Shown here: positions 12,565 to 20,870 of the stretch, one piece after another
Layout: the number at the start of each line of letters is the position of its first letter
Numbering within the stretch: position 1 is the first letter of the stretch
Source: CAYYOS01 sp964473355
GTDB lineage: Bacteria > Pseudomonadota > Gammaproteobacteria > Burkholderiales > REEB80
Direction of reading: 5' to 3'
Length of the DNA stretch: 20,870 nt
Assembly: GCA_964473355.1 (NCBI GenBank)
Contig: CAYYOS010000028.1
Span: 1-20,870, forward strand
Made by a program: the position numbers and the translations under genes
Notes under the pieces: generated by a model
Seen by the model: the letters and a program-made list of their open reading frames with translations, nothing else
Told to the model about the DNA's origin: nothing
Databases searched by the model: none

Positions 12565-14382
12565 ATGAACCGTTATCCTCTCTGGAAATATATAGTCATT
12601 GTTCTCGCCTTGCTGTTTGGCGTGCTCTATACCTTGCCGAATTTTTTCGGCGAAGTTCCTGCTGTACAAATCTCGCCCGTCAGGACATCGGCAAAAATTG
12701 ACGGTGCCTTTGAACAGCGTGTTCAAGCAATACTCGCGCAATCGCAGCTTAAGTACGATGCAATTATACGTGAACCCAATAGCTTAAAAGTGCGGTTTAC
12801 GGATACGGAAACTCAGCTCAAAGCAAAGGATATTTTACAAACGCAAATCGGCCAGGATTATATTGCCGCATTAAATCTACTTTCCAGTTCCCCCACGTGG
12901 CTGCGAAAAATTGGCGCCTTGCCGATGTATTTGGGTTTGGATTTGAGGGGCGGTGTTTATTTCCTGTTACAAGTAGACATGAAGGCCGCGGTGGATAAGG
13001 CCATGGAGCGATACACCGGGGATATCCGCGCTGCCTTGCGCGATAAAAAAATTCTGTACGCTGGAATAACCCGTCAAGCTCAAAGTATTCAGGTAACATT
13101 TCGCACCGAAGCAGCGCGCGAACAAGCAGTGAAAGAAATCTCCAAGACCTTATCAGATCTCACGCTTAAAAACCGCGAAGAAGGGGGCCAGTTTTATACG
13201 GTAGCCAGCCTAAGCTTACCTACCCAAAAACGTATACAAGATTTCGCGCTGCAACAAAACATTAACACCCTGCGTAATCGCGTTAACGAATTAGGCGTGG
13301 CTGAACCGATTATTCAACAGCAGGGCGTGGATCGAGTTGTGGTACAACTACCCGGGGTTCAAGACACTGCTAAGGCCAAAGAAATCTTAGGACGCACCGC
13401 CACATTGGAAATTCGCATGGCAGATTTTGCGCCTGCGGAAATCTTGGCGGTCACGCAAGGGCAAGTGCCCTTTGGCGCGGAGCTTTACTATGAACGCAAT
13501 GGCGAGCCCGTGTTGGTGAGAAAGACAGTGATTTTAACCGGCGATAGGCTAACTGACGCGCAGCCGGGTTTTGATCAGCAAACGAACGAGCCGGCGGTAC
13601 ACCTGACTTTAGACGCACGCGGCGCACGGGTTTTTAAAGATGTGACTCGCGAAAATGTTAATAAACGCATGGCCATTTTGTTAATAGAAAAAGGCAAAGG
13701 CGAGGTGGTCACGGCGCCTGTGATTCGCGACGAAATTGGCGGCGGTCGTGTCCAAATTAGCGGCCAGATGACCACTCAGGAAGCCAACGACATTTCCTTG
13801 CTTTTAAGGGCAGGCGCCTTGGCCGCCCCTATGGAAATTGTGGAAGAGCGCACGGTAGGCCCCAGCATGGGCGCGGACAATATTGCTAAAGGCGTCAATT
13901 CCAACATTATCGGATTTATCGCTATCGCGGCGTTTATGATCATGTACTACAAACTGTTTGGCTTGATCTCCACTGTTGCGCTGGCTGTGAATGTATTATT
14001 TTTAGTCGCCATATTGTCTACTTTGCAAGCCACGCTCACTTTGCCTGGAATGGCTGCAATTGCGTTAACCGTGGGTATGGCCATCGACTCCAACGTTTTA
14101 ATTAACGAGCGCATACGCGAAGAATTGCGCAACGGCAACTCGCCGCAGGCTTCGATTCATGCGGGGTACGATCGAGCTTTCGCGACCATACTGGATTCTA
14201 ACGTCACCACTTTTATCGCGGGTCTTGCTTTATTTTTGCTCGGTTCCGGGCCGGTAAAAGGCTTCGCGGTGGTACTTTGCCTGGGCATTTTAACTTCCAT
14301 GTTCAGCGCCGTATTTGTGTCGCGGGGCATGGTCAATCTAATTTATGGCCGCCGCGGTAAATTAGAAAAACTTTCGGTATAG
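12565..14382 (+). CDS. secD: Protein translocase subunit SecD
   Basis: SecD pairs with SecF and uses the proton gradient to pull exported proteins out of the SecYEG channel on the periplasmic side. The 605-residue sequence has the first membrane helix (about 8-24), the conserved LGLDLRGG (123-130), the large periplasmic P1 domain, and a C-terminal five-helix membrane bundle from about residue 449. The conserved transmembrane motif GMAIDSNVLINERIREE (from about 504) contains the Asp and Arg needed for proton coupling. Length is normal (about 600-620). It starts two bases after the yajC stop with no clear ribosome binding site, suggesting translational coupling. secF follows after five bases. 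Confidence 0.98.
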   Translation: MNRYPLWKYIVIVLALLFGVLYTLPNFFGEVPAVQISPVRTSAKIDGAFEQRVQAILAQSQLKYDAIIREPNSLKVRFTDTETQLKAKDILQTQIGQDYIAALNLLSSSPTWLRKIGALPMYLGLDLRGGVYFLLQVDMKAAVDKAMERYTGDIRAALRDKKILYAGITRQAQSIQVTFRTEAAREQAVKEISKTLSDLTLKNREEGGQFYTVASLSLPTQKRIQDFALQQNINTLRNRVNELGVAEPIIQQQGVDRVVVQLPGVQDTAKAKEILGRTATLEIRMADFAPAEILAVTQGQVPFGAELYYERNGEPVLVRKTVILTGDRLTDAQPGFDQQTNEPAVHLTLDARGARVFKDVTRENVNKRMAILLIEKGKGEVVTAPVIRDEIGGGRVQISGQMTTQEANDISLLLRAGALAAPMEIVEERTVGPSMGADNIAKGVNSNIIGFIAIAAFMIMYYKLFGLISTVALAVNVLFLVAILSTLQATLTLPGMAAIALTVGMAIDSNVLINERIREELRNGNSPQASIHAGYDRAFATILDSNVTTFIAGLALFLLGSGPVKGFAVVLCLGILTSMFSAVFVSRGMVNLIYGRRGKLEKLSV

Positions 14383-14387
14383 CACCC

Positions 14388-15320
14388 ATGGAATTTTTTA
14401 AAATAAAAAAAGATATACCCTTTATGAGTTACGCACGAGTGACAACGATTATTTCGCTGGTTACTTTTATCCTGGCGGTGGCCGCGCTTGCCACGCGAGG
14501 CTTACATCTTGGCGTGGATTTCACCGGCGGGACGGTGATGGAAGTACGCTATGCCGCACCGGCAGATTTAGCGCCCATCCGGGCTAACTTGCATAAAATC
14601 GGGTTCCCGGACGCTGCCGTACAAAATTTCGGTTCCGCGCGCGATGTCTTAATCCGGCTCCCGGTAAAACCCGGCCTCACTAGCGCTCAACTTAGCGAGC
14701 GGGTTTTTCAATCTCTACAAACTTTAGACCCGACCGTCGAAAAGAAACGCGTGGAATTTGTCGGACCCCAAGTGGGGCGCGAACTATATGAAAGTGGCGC
14801 ACTGGCATTGCTGGTTGTTTGCTTAGGCATTATGGGCTATCTATCGGTGCGTTTTGAATGGCGATTTTCCGTTGCAGCAATTATTGCCAACATGCATGAC
14901 GTGGTGATTATCTTAGGATGCTTTGCCTTTTTTCAGTGGGAGTTTTCTTTAACCGTATTGGCTGCAATATTGGCAATCTTGGGTTATTCAGTAAATGAAT
15001 CAGTCGTGGTGTTTGACCGAATCCGGGAGAATTTTCGGAAAATGCGTAAAGCCACAGTGCCGCAAATAATCGATAACGCCATCACTCGCACTATGTCACG
15101 CACTATTATCACTCATTCCATGACACAGCTCATGGTATTCTCCATGCTGTTTTTTGGCGGCGAGGCGCTGTACTACTTTGCGCTAGCCCTTACCATTGGG
15201 ATTATTTTCGGTATTTATTCTTCGGTTTTAGTCGCTAGCCCTATTGTCATGTGGCTGGGCGTTTCCCACAAAGATTTTATCAAAGTAGAAAAAAAAGAGG
15301 GCGTAGGGGCGGTGCCTTAG
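14388..15320 (+). CDS. secF: Protein translocase subunit SecF
   Basis: The 310-residue partner of SecD. It has the first membrane helix (about 15-36), the LGVDFTGG motif (41-48), a small periplasmic domain, and a five-helix bundle with the conserved ESVVVFDRIRENFR (204-217, Asp210). Membrane segments rich in Phe, Leu and Ile continue to about residue 295, and the basic tail ends in a Lys/Glu cluster. Length matches the family (about 310-320). The gene follows secD by five bases and lacks its own clear ribosome binding site, fitting coupled expression. It converges with the GGDEF-EAL gene, whose stop is 36 bases away; no hairpin terminator is visible in that gap. Confidence 0.98.
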   Translation: MEFFKIKKDIPFMSYARVTTIISLVTFILAVAALATRGLHLGVDFTGGTVMEVRYAAPADLAPIRANLHKIGFPDAAVQNFGSARDVLIRLPVKPGLTSAQLSERVFQSLQTLDPTVEKKRVEFVGPQVGRELYESGALALLVVCLGIMGYLSVRFEWRFSVAAIIANMHDVVIILGCFAFFQWEFSLTVLAAILAILGYSVNESVVVFDRIRENFRKMRKATVPQIIDNAITRTMSRTIITHSMTQLMVFSMLFFGGEALYYFALALTIGIIFGIYSSVLVASPIVMWLGVSHKDFIKVEKKEGVGAVP

Positions 15321-15356
15321 CGAGCCGAAACGTAACACCGATGTGGCGGCCCCGGA

Positions 15357-17603
15357 TTAAAACACTAGTGGTCGCCCCAAATGGTCACCCTGGGCGTGGG
15401 AGAAGCCGATCTCTATCGCACGTTGCAACATTACTTCGTTTTCTACCCCTTTAGCTACCGACTCATAACCTGCATCCGCCACCAAGTGTGCAAGGTGCCA
15501 TATAAAATTTGTCTGGCGATTTTGTTCGTGTAAGCCACGCATAATGGAAATATCAAACTTAATAATATCAACGGGCATATGAGAGAGATAGCGCAGGGAA
15601 GAGTAAGCGCGGCCGAAATCATCCAGCGCGACACGAAAACCCGCCTTGCGCAATTGCACTAGACTTGCGGATGCCACTTTTATTTGAGTAAGTAAAGCGG
15701 TCTCGGAAATTTCAACTACGATTTTATATTTTTCTAAGAATATTGCTAAGCTCAGTAGCCGGGTTATAATTTTTTTGCTGACTATCGCCGAGGCGCAAAG
15801 GTTGAGGGAAATTCCGCTACCCAGAGGAATCGCATTTCGATCCAGGGTTATGCGAATGGCCTCGATAATTGCCAGATCAAATTCGATTTCCATATGGCGT
15901 TTTTCCACCACGGGGAAAATATCCGAAGGTAGCAGCAAATTGTTACCATGGCGGATGCGAACCAAGGCTTCGTAATAGTCCACATCGCGGCCAGGTAGGC
16001 GCACCACTTCTTGATAATGCATCTCCAATTGCCGTTCTGAAGAAATAATGGCATCGCTGACCCCGCTGATCTCTAGGCTGGAGGCTAAATTGGCCGGTTC
16101 CGTTAAGAGCTCATCGCTATACAGGGCAAGCTTGGCTTGCCCTGGTTTTTTGGCGTGATACATCGCCAAATCCGCTTGCCTATGCAGGGTGAGCAGGTCC
16201 TCAATCCTAGACCCTGCCCAATACGCCAGACCGACACTAATGCGCACGGGCTCATTTACGCCTAGGCTGGTAAAATCATATTGGCTGACCTCTTCTAAGA
16301 AACGTTCGGCTACGCCCCGTGCGTCCTCCAGTGAGGTATCAAAGAGCAACGTAGCAAATTCGTCCCCGCCTAAGCGATATAGTCGATCCTGAGCCCGCAA
16401 TGCCGACTGCACCGACTGTATGATGCTCTGAATGACAAGATCGCCCGTTTGGTGCCCGTAAGTATCGTTAATCCGTTTGAAGTGATCACAGTCAAGTAAC
16501 AAGAATGCCATTTTTTTTGGTTGTTTTGCTGCTCGGGCAATAAGTCGATTCCAATCTTCTTCGAAGGCGCGCCGATTATAGACGCCCGTTAGGGCGTCGT
16601 GATGTGCCAAGTTCCATAATTCCTTATTCTTATTTTCTAAACTCAAGTGCATATCGTCCAAGCGAGCTTGATATTCGTTGAAAGACAGGCGCAATTGCTC
16701 GAGCTCGAAAACCGGCAAGACACCGTGGTACGAAACATTGAGTAGACTTCCTTGGTCGTCCCTTAAAGCCTCAATGCGCCGCGCTAGTTGCCGCAAAGGC
16801 AAGCTTATAAAGGCGGTCACCAATATGTAGGCAGCAAGGGCGAATAGCCCGAATATGAGGGAGATTCGATAAATCGAGCTGCGCATGATTTTTTCAATAC
16901 CTTCAAATTCTGGCGCGCGGTTTAACCTAAATTGGGCGCGCGTAACGACATCTTTTAAGTCGAGAACTTCGCCACGCTTTCCGGAAATGGAAATCGTATT
17001 ACCATCGACATAGCGTAGCGGGCGCAATCCCTGCAGAACGCCTAGATAGTCAAGTTTGATTCCGCCATAGCCCAAAACGGCACTTGCGGGATTATCGTCG
17101 GCTCGAATGGCGAAGAAGTAATAAAGGTAATCGCGATCTTCTTTCACCACGACTGGCCGCTTAACTGAGCTTAGTATTCGCGGGGGCATACGTGCCGCCC
17201 CAGATTTGTCACTGCCTAGCAACACCCGTCCATTTTTGTCGTAGAGATCCATACCTGCTATGGCACCGGGGATTTTTCCTGCTGAGAGAGCTCGGGAAGC
17301 GCGCCAGTAAGCATAAAACGTGGGGTCGGCCAGTTGTTGCCGAACTTCATCCCAGTTGGTGAGTGCCAGCGCAATTCGATCGGCAATCTGAATGATTTCG
17401 GTGTTGGCGATATAAATTTCACGAAGGGCGGCTTTGCGTTGACTTTCGATTGTTTGGTTTTTAAGCGTTTTCGTTTCTTTCGCTGTCGCCCAAACCAACC
17501 AAACCGCCACCAGAAAAAGCACGAAAAAAAATATCAAAGCATATTGGGTGATGGAAAAAGCGCGGGGCCCGGGCTTTTTGCGACGATCTTTTTGCACTGC
17601 CAC
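15357..17603 (-). CDS. Membrane GGDEF-EAL protein, probable diguanylate cyclase with altered EAL site
   Basis: The 748-residue protein starts at GTG, one base after the stop of the hydrolase gene. Order: membrane helix (19-40), a periplasmic sensor of about 200 residues (NWDEVRQQ at 83 and a YDKNGRVLLG turn, CHASE4-like), a second helix (245-268), a HAMP-like linker, a GGDEF domain and an EAL domain. The GGDEF domain looks active: Asp371 in LLDCDHFKRIND, RLGGDEF (412-416), and the feedback I-site RAQD (403-406). The EAL domain keeps EALVR (545-549), the SLNLCA Asn, the EISE pair, DDFG and IKFD. However, the usual AEGVE is AKGVEN with Lys718 for the first Glu, and the loop-6 consensus DFGTGYSS reads DFGRAYSS. 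Net c-di-GMP synthesis is therefore more likely than breakdown (inference). Confidence 0.93.
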   Translation of the reverse strand: MAVQKDRRKKPGPRAFSITQYALIFFFVLFLVAVWLVWATAKETKTLKNQTIESQRKAALREIYIANTEIIQIADRIALALTNWDEVRQQLADPTFYAYWRASRALSAGKIPGAIAGMDLYDKNGRVLLGSDKSGAARMPPRILSSVKRPVVVKEDRDYLYYFFAIRADDNPASAVLGYGGIKLDYLGVLQGLRPLRYVDGNTISISGKRGEVLDLKDVVTRAQFRLNRAPEFEGIEKIMRSSIYRISLIFGLFALAAYILVTAFISLPLRQLARRIEALRDDQGSLLNVSYHGVLPVFELEQLRLSFNEYQARLDDMHLSLENKNKELWNLAHHDALTGVYNRRAFEEDWNRLIARAAKQPKKMAFLLLDCDHFKRINDTYGHQTGDLVIQSIIQSVQSALRAQDRLYRLGGDEFATLLFDTSLEDARGVAERFLEEVSQYDFTSLGVNEPVRISVGLAYWAGSRIEDLLTLHRQADLAMYHAKKPGQAKLALYSDELLTEPANLASSLEISGVSDAIISSERQLEMHYQEVVRLPGRDVDYYEALVRIRHGNNLLLPSDIFPVVEKRHMEIEFDLAIIEAIRITLDRNAIPLGSGISLNLCASAIVSKKIITRLLSLAIFLEKYKIVVEISETALLTQIKVASASLVQLRKAGFRVALDDFGRAYSSLRYLSHMPVDIIKFDISIMRGLHEQNRQTNFIWHLAHLVADAGYESVAKGVENEVMLQRAIEIGFSHAQGDHLGRPLVF

Positions 17604-17604
17604 T

Positions 17605-18447
17605 TTACTGTAACTTAGCGAGAACGGTTTCTAGCAAATCGAACTCATGCTGATCATCAAAAAAATGGTTGGCGTTTTCAATAACGCTGACATTTACCCC
17701 TTGGGCGCGCAGCTGATTCGGCCAATCTTTGCCCATGCGGGTATCCTTTCCGCCCACGACGATATAATTATTTGCCTTCACTTGACGTAATAAGGCAAGC
17801 ACGCTTTTTTTATCCCAGTTTGCATAGGACAAAAAGTTGCCGGGCGTTGTCGGGAATGTTTTGCAAAAAATAAGTTCTGGCGAAAATAATTGGTTGTTTC
17901 CCCGTTTTAGGCGAGCTTGGGCGTCGCGCACCGCGAGCTTGCGCACGTTATCCGCTAGGGCTTCACCGTCGACCAAACTTATCGATATGACGGCGCGCAA
18001 TGCCGAGCTGGTATCGCGAGCCGCGTAAGACAAGACCTGTAGGGAGCCGAAACTGTGCCCCACCAAAACAATGGCATTGTGCCCGCGCTGCCGCAGCCAA
18101 TCCACCCAGGTCCCGAGTTCCGCAACATCCCCCTCAAAGGAATGGTTGTGGATGGCCTCGCAGGCTAAACTTTGTTTGCGTTTGGGCACACCCAGTGACA
18201 AGGTCGGCAGGAGTACTGTGTAGCCTTCTTCGGACAAGCTTTGCCCCAGCCTTTGAACAGTCGGAAAGTCCCGAGTTTGCAAGAAACCGTGCAACAAAAG
18301 GATAGCAGGCTTAGTGGGCGCCCCGGGCTTGTATTCTGCGCTAACGATTACTTTTGAGGCTAGCGTAATTTCTACGGTAGCCGCGTAGAGGGAATGGGAG
18401 GCCGCGATCGATATTAATGGGATGAGAAAAAAGCGCAGTGGGATCAT
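17605..18447 (-). CDS. Exported alpha/beta hydrolase
   Basis: The 280-residue protein has a signal peptide (hydrophobic about residues 5-20, likely cut after YAA). The alpha/beta hydrolase core contains ILLLHGF (oxyanion HG at 53-54), the nucleophile elbow VGHSFGS with Ser132, an acid candidate GGKDTRM (Asp235) and a base NANHFFDDQ (His261). These make a complete triad in the right order. It should hydrolyse an ester-type substrate in the periplasm; the substrate is unknown. Only one base separates its stop from the GTG of the GGDEF-EAL gene, so the two form a tightly coupled minus-strand operon. A weak AAGG lies about ten bases before the ATG. Confidence 0.9.
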   Translation of the reverse strand: MIPLRFFLIPLISIAASHSLYAATVEITLASKVIVSAEYKPGAPTKPAILLLHGFLQTRDFPTVQRLGQSLSEEGYTVLLPTLSLGVPKRKQSLACEAIHNHSFEGDVAELGTWVDWLRQRGHNAIVLVGHSFGSLQVLSYAARDTSSALRAVISISLVDGEALADNVRKLAVRDAQARLKRGNNQLFSPELIFCKTFPTTPGNFLSYANWDKKSVLALLRQVKANNYIVVGGKDTRMGKDWPNQLRAQGVNVSVIENANHFFDDQHEFDLLETVLAKLQ

Positions 18448-18577
18448 AAGAATTTAGCCTTGGCGTGAGCGGTAGAACATCGACGGACCGCCTTACAATT
18501 CTACGCATATGGCGTAACTTATGCAAAGGCAATATTCATAATATTCGCAGCTGTGCGTGTTGGAGGAATGGAGGTTG

Positions 18578-19657
18578 TTAGGAACGCGGCAGCAACACCC
18601 ACAGCCTACCAGTTTCTTTCATATGTCCCGCGTAGGTTTCCGCCTCGAGGCCAAATCCCCAAAATAAGTCGGCACGCACCGCGCCTTTTATTGCACCTCC
18701 CGTGTCCTGTGCGATGGTTAAGCGTCGCAAGGGCGCGGTGCTTGTCGGCCAAGTGGTATCTAAAAATACCGGTACACCCAAGGGGATAAAGCCGGGGTCC
18801 ACTGCGATACTCCTGCCCGCAGTAAGTGGGGCACCCAATGCGCCTATGGGCCCGTCTAAGCCGGATGGCAGTTCGCGAAAAAATACATAACTTGGATTGC
18901 GGTTTAATAGCGTGGTAGTTTTGGAGGGATTGCGTCGCAACCAGGCTTTGATGGCGGGTAAATTCACCTCCTCGCGGGCTAGCTCGCCGTCTTCGATGAG
19001 CAGTTTGCCGATGGCGACGTAGGGATGCCCATTTTGTCCCGCGTAGCCTGCTCGAACTACTTCTCCGCTTTCCAGCGCGACGCGGCCCGAACCCTGAATG
19101 TGTAAAAAAAACAGATCCACCAGGTCGTCCACCCATAACAATTCATAACCTAGCAGCGCGCCCGCGCCGTCAATTTGCTCACGTGAAAAATATGTCATAG
19201 TAGGATGGGGTGGTTTATACAGGGGATAGCGATAGCGTTCCGATGGGACTCGACTCCCAAGTAACAAAGGCTCATAGTATCCGGTGATGAGCCCATCGCG
19301 ACTGCCATCGGTGTTAGTGAGTTGATAAGGCAAAAAATGGGTTTCAAAAAATTGCCTGACGTCCTCACTATGCTGTGCAGGGTAAGTTTTTGCTTGTTGA
19401 CAGATGACGGTAAGCGCGCCTACCCCTGCTCGATGACAGCTGATTAAAAAAGCTCGCCAGGCATCGATCAGATCGTCTTCTTGCCAACCCGGTACATCCT
19501 GCCAACGGCTGGCCATTGCGGACGTAACGATATCCGTTTTAGCGGTAGAGTAGGAGGGCGGGGCTTTTTTCTGGCTCACAAAGCGTGGCGCCGCGCAGGC
19601 TCCAAATAAGCTTATTAGTATTAACAAGACTAAATTTAGTTTAATTTTATTTATCAT
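18578..19657 (-). CDS. mltA: Membrane-bound lytic murein transglycosylase A
   Basis: MltA cleaves the MurNAc-GlcNAc bond of peptidoglycan with formation of the anhydro product, at the outer membrane. The 359-residue precursor has a lipoprotein signal with Cys21 (LFGAC; Phe at -3 is unusual). The MltA domain has TGYYEPLLLGSR (125-136), a LQGSG-like FLHIQGSGRVAL and the GYAGQNGHPY block. The C-terminal 3D domain includes GRSIAVDPGFIPLGVPVFL, then AQDTGGAIKG with Asp318 and ADLFWGFG with Asp330, the conserved aspartates that include the catalytic one. Length matches the family (about 350-400). The gene is divergent from the 33-residue ORF at 19693, with only 35 bases between start codons. mltA close to apaG is a common betaproteobacterial arrangement. 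Confidence 0.96.
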   Translation of the reverse strand: MINKIKLNLVLLILISLFGACAAPRFVSQKKAPPSYSTAKTDIVTSAMASRWQDVPGWQEDDLIDAWRAFLISCHRAGVGALTVICQQAKTYPAQHSEDVRQFFETHFLPYQLTNTDGSRDGLITGYYEPLLLGSRVPSERYRYPLYKPPHPTMTYFSREQIDGAGALLGYELLWVDDLVDLFFLHIQGSGRVALESGEVVRAGYAGQNGHPYVAIGKLLIEDGELAREEVNLPAIKAWLRRNPSKTTTLLNRNPSYVFFRELPSGLDGPIGALGAPLTAGRSIAVDPGFIPLGVPVFLDTTWPTSTAPLRRLTIAQDTGGAIKGAVRADLFWGFGLEAETYAGHMKETGRLWVLLPRS

Positions 19658-19680
19658 AAATTCTTGTATTCTTAAAACAT

Positions 19681-19687
19681 AAGGAGG
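19681..19687 (+). promoter_or_regulatory. Consensus ribosome binding site of the 33-residue gene
   Basis: AAGGAGG, five bases before the ATG at 19693. It supports translation of a gene too short for ordinary gene calling. Confidence 0.75.
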
Positions 19688-19692
19688 AATAG

Positions 19693-19794
19693 ATGGGTTG
19701 GTTGTTTCTTGAAGCCGGAATCGCGCTTCTACTTTTAATACTAATTGTTTGGTGGACCTTGCCGCGCTCGCGCCGCAAAAATAAACTCCCTTAG
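19693..19794 (+). CDS. Small single-pass membrane protein, 33 residues
   Basis: The frame reads MGWLFLEAGIALLLLILIV and continues WWTLPRSRRKNKLP before TAG. It is one hydrophobic helix (about residues 3-22) followed by a strongly basic tail, so the N terminus should face outward and the basic tail the cytoplasm. AAGGAGG precedes the ATG at ideal spacing. The coding sequence fits exactly between mltA and the methyltransferase gene, overlapping the latter's stop by four bases (TTAG read both ways, convergent). I have an impression of similar short WWT-containing proteins in betaproteobacteria but cannot confirm a family. Function unknown; a role as a small membrane partner is only a guess. Confidence 0.68.
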   Translation: MGWLFLEAGIALLLLILIVWWTLPRSRRKNKLP

Positions 19795-20387
19795 CGGCGA
19801 AGCAAACGTATTTGCCGAAACCAACCTTTCGCCATTATTGGGACATCGCTTGTAATTGTTAATTCCGGTATTTGTTCCAACAAATCTTCCAGAACCACAT
19901 CTAGCCGTGTTGCCACACGTCCTACCAACGGCGTCAATAGCCGCCGTATCGGTGCCGATTCGCCACGACGCAAAAACTTGTCTATTAACATTACCTGGCC
20001 GCCCGGTTTTAGCACCCTAGCGGTCTCTTGCAGGCAGACGAGGGGGGTAGGTACCACCGCAACGATGAGATGCAATATGGCGACATCGAAGCTACTATCA
20101 GCAAAGGGCAGGCGAAGGCTATTGCCTTCGACCAAGGCTACCGGTTGATGAGCCGCGCGCGCTTTGCTCCCATCTAACATCGCTCGCGTTAAGTCTATTC
20201 CATAATACTCATGCTGGGCGCTGAGGTAAGGGATATCTAAACCTGTTCCGATACCGTTAATTAAAACTTTAGCGGGGTTTTGCGCGCCTAGGGGCGCCAA
20301 GGAATTAGCCCGAGCTTGTGCCAAGGGCTTGTCTAGCAGTAAATCGTAGAAAGGGGCGATAAACTTATAGCTGGTTTTGAGCGACAT
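19791..20387 (-). CDS. Class I SAM-dependent methyltransferase
   Basis: The 198-residue protein shows the Rossmann-like methyltransferase order: an N-terminal YKFIAPFYDLLLDKPLAQAR helix, motif I VLINGIGTGLDI (SAM-binding GxGxG), the acidic motif YYGIDLTRAML, motif II-III NSLRLPFADSSFDVAILHLIVAVV, and LKPGGQVMLIDKFL. The pattern resembles UbiE/PmtA-type small-molecule or phospholipid N-methyltransferases (Methyltransf_11). Phosphatidylethanolamine methylation is one possibility but not proven by the sequence. It has no signal peptide. It lies 15 bases after the apaG stop on the same strand, so cotranscription is likely. Its stop overlaps the convergent 33-residue gene. Confidence 0.9.
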   Translation of the reverse strand: MSLKTSYKFIAPFYDLLLDKPLAQARANSLAPLGAQNPAKVLINGIGTGLDIPYLSAQHEYYGIDLTRAMLDGSKARAAHQPVALVEGNSLRLPFADSSFDVAILHLIVAVVPTPLVCLQETARVLKPGGQVMLIDKFLRRGESAPIRRLLTPLVGRVATRLDVVLEDLLEQIPELTITSDVPIMAKGWFRQIRLLRR

Positions 20388-20402
20388 TCAAGGGTCGATC
20401 AG

Positions 20403-20786
20403 TTAATGTAAGACCCTTGGCATGCTGAGCGTGAATTCGGAAATTTCGGCGTCAAACTTATTACCGTCTTCGGCCACCATTTGGTAGCTGCCGCGCATTG
20501 TGCCTACCGGCGTGGCGATGGCGGTACCGCTGGTATATTCGAAACTTTCGCCGGGTTTAAGCAACGGCTGTTCGCCGACTACGCCCATGCCGCGCACTTC
20601 TTGCACCTGGTTCATGCCGTCGGTGATTATCCAATGGCGGCTAATTAATTGAGCGGTGATATTCCCGGTGTTGGCAATAGTAATCGTATAGGCAAACACA
20701 TAGCGGCCTGCCTCGATATCCGATTGCTCGGGAATAAACATAGTGCGAGCGCTAACGGTGATCTGATAAATTTTGCTTTCGGACAT
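20403..20786 (-). CDS. apaG: ApaG domain protein
   Basis: The 127-residue protein matches ApaG over its full length: YQITVSARTMFIPEQS, GRYVFAYTITIANTG, QLISRHWIITDG, EVRGMGVVGEQPLLKPGESFEYTSGTAI, TPVGTMRGSYQM and the closing LSMPRVLH. ApaG is an immunoglobulin-like beta-sandwich protein linked genetically to cobalt/magnesium tolerance and to diadenosine tetraphosphate phenotypes; its molecular role is unclear. I chose the ATG at 20786 (MSESKIYQ); a GTG at 20801 would add five residues, and neither has a clear ribosome binding site. Length at the ATG fits the family (about 125). Confidence 0.95.
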   Translation of the reverse strand: MSESKIYQITVSARTMFIPEQSDIEAGRYVFAYTITIANTGNITAQLISRHWIITDGMNQVQEVRGMGVVGEQPLLKPGESFEYTSGTAIATPVGTMRGSYQMVAEDGNKFDAEISEFTLSMPRVLH

Positions 20787-20870
20787 GCTGCTATTGCACA
20801 CGAAATCTTAGGGCGGCGCAAGCAAAAAAGCGGCTCGCGTATCCATATCAGCCAATTATGAGTAAAATGC
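20787..20870. other. Upstream region of apaG, possible start of a divergent gene
   Basis: This stretch should hold the apaG promoter, which I could not place. On the plus strand ATG at 20858 opens a frame (MSK...) that runs off the end. In many betaproteobacteria rpe is divergent from apaG, so it could be that gene, but 13 bases cannot show it. Confidence 0.25.

Noticed and set aside
18606..19136. 176-residue open frame on the minus strand in a different frame of mltA
   Set aside because: It lies wholly inside mltA, is rich in Arg, Ser and Gly without family motifs, and has no ribosome binding site; it is a frame shadow.
19629..19640. Palindrome ACTAAATTTAGT near the mltA start
   Set aside because: It falls in the AT-rich signal-peptide coding stretch of mltA, where short palindromes are expected by chance.

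Overview
This is a chromosomal segment of a Gram-negative proteobacterium, probably a betaproteobacterium of moderate GC content. Core blocks tgt-yajC-secD-secF and mltA / methyltransferase / apaG are typical of that group. Lipoprotein signals (a divergent lipoprotein, MltA) confirm a double membrane. The class is inferred from gene order and protein character, not from a search.

Layout. (1) 36-2621: an envelope signalling locus. A DsrE-like lipoprotein gene (minus) diverges from an ECF sigma factor, a membrane anti-sigma factor fused to a DsrE-like domain, and a secreted TPR protein (plus). The region between them holds two back-to-back copies of one ECF-type promoter (GGAATAAA, then ATACGTC), one facing each way, so the sigma factor very likely drives both units. 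This is the most interesting part of the window. (2) 2743-6162: mostly accessory single genes: an NAD(P)-binding SDR/NmrA-like protein, a secreted DUF3455 protein, an AHSA1/SRPBCC protein, and an overlapping pair (four-helix membrane protein plus DUF6714-like protein). The gap 3457-3840 carries a perfect palindrome and an operator-like dyad. (3) 6302-10492: a STAND-like NTPase with C-terminal TPRs, then a 65-residue orphan protein with a very strong ribosome binding site, then a phospholipase-D-superfamily protein. The combination resembles an uncharacterised defence or stress cassette, but that is inference. (4) 10653-15320: tgt, an intergenic cluster of inverted repeats, then yajC-secD-secF. 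(5) 15357-18447 (minus): an exported alpha/beta hydrolase and, one base downstream, a membrane GGDEF-EAL protein whose EAL domain has a key Glu replaced by Lys. (6) 18578-20786: mltA (minus), a 33-residue membrane protein gene (plus), a SAM methyltransferase and apaG (minus).

No rRNA, tRNA, CRISPR array, insertion sequence or integrase was seen. The sequence left of 36 is only the 3' flank of the first gene. The last 70 bases hold the upstream region of apaG and perhaps the start of a divergent gene.
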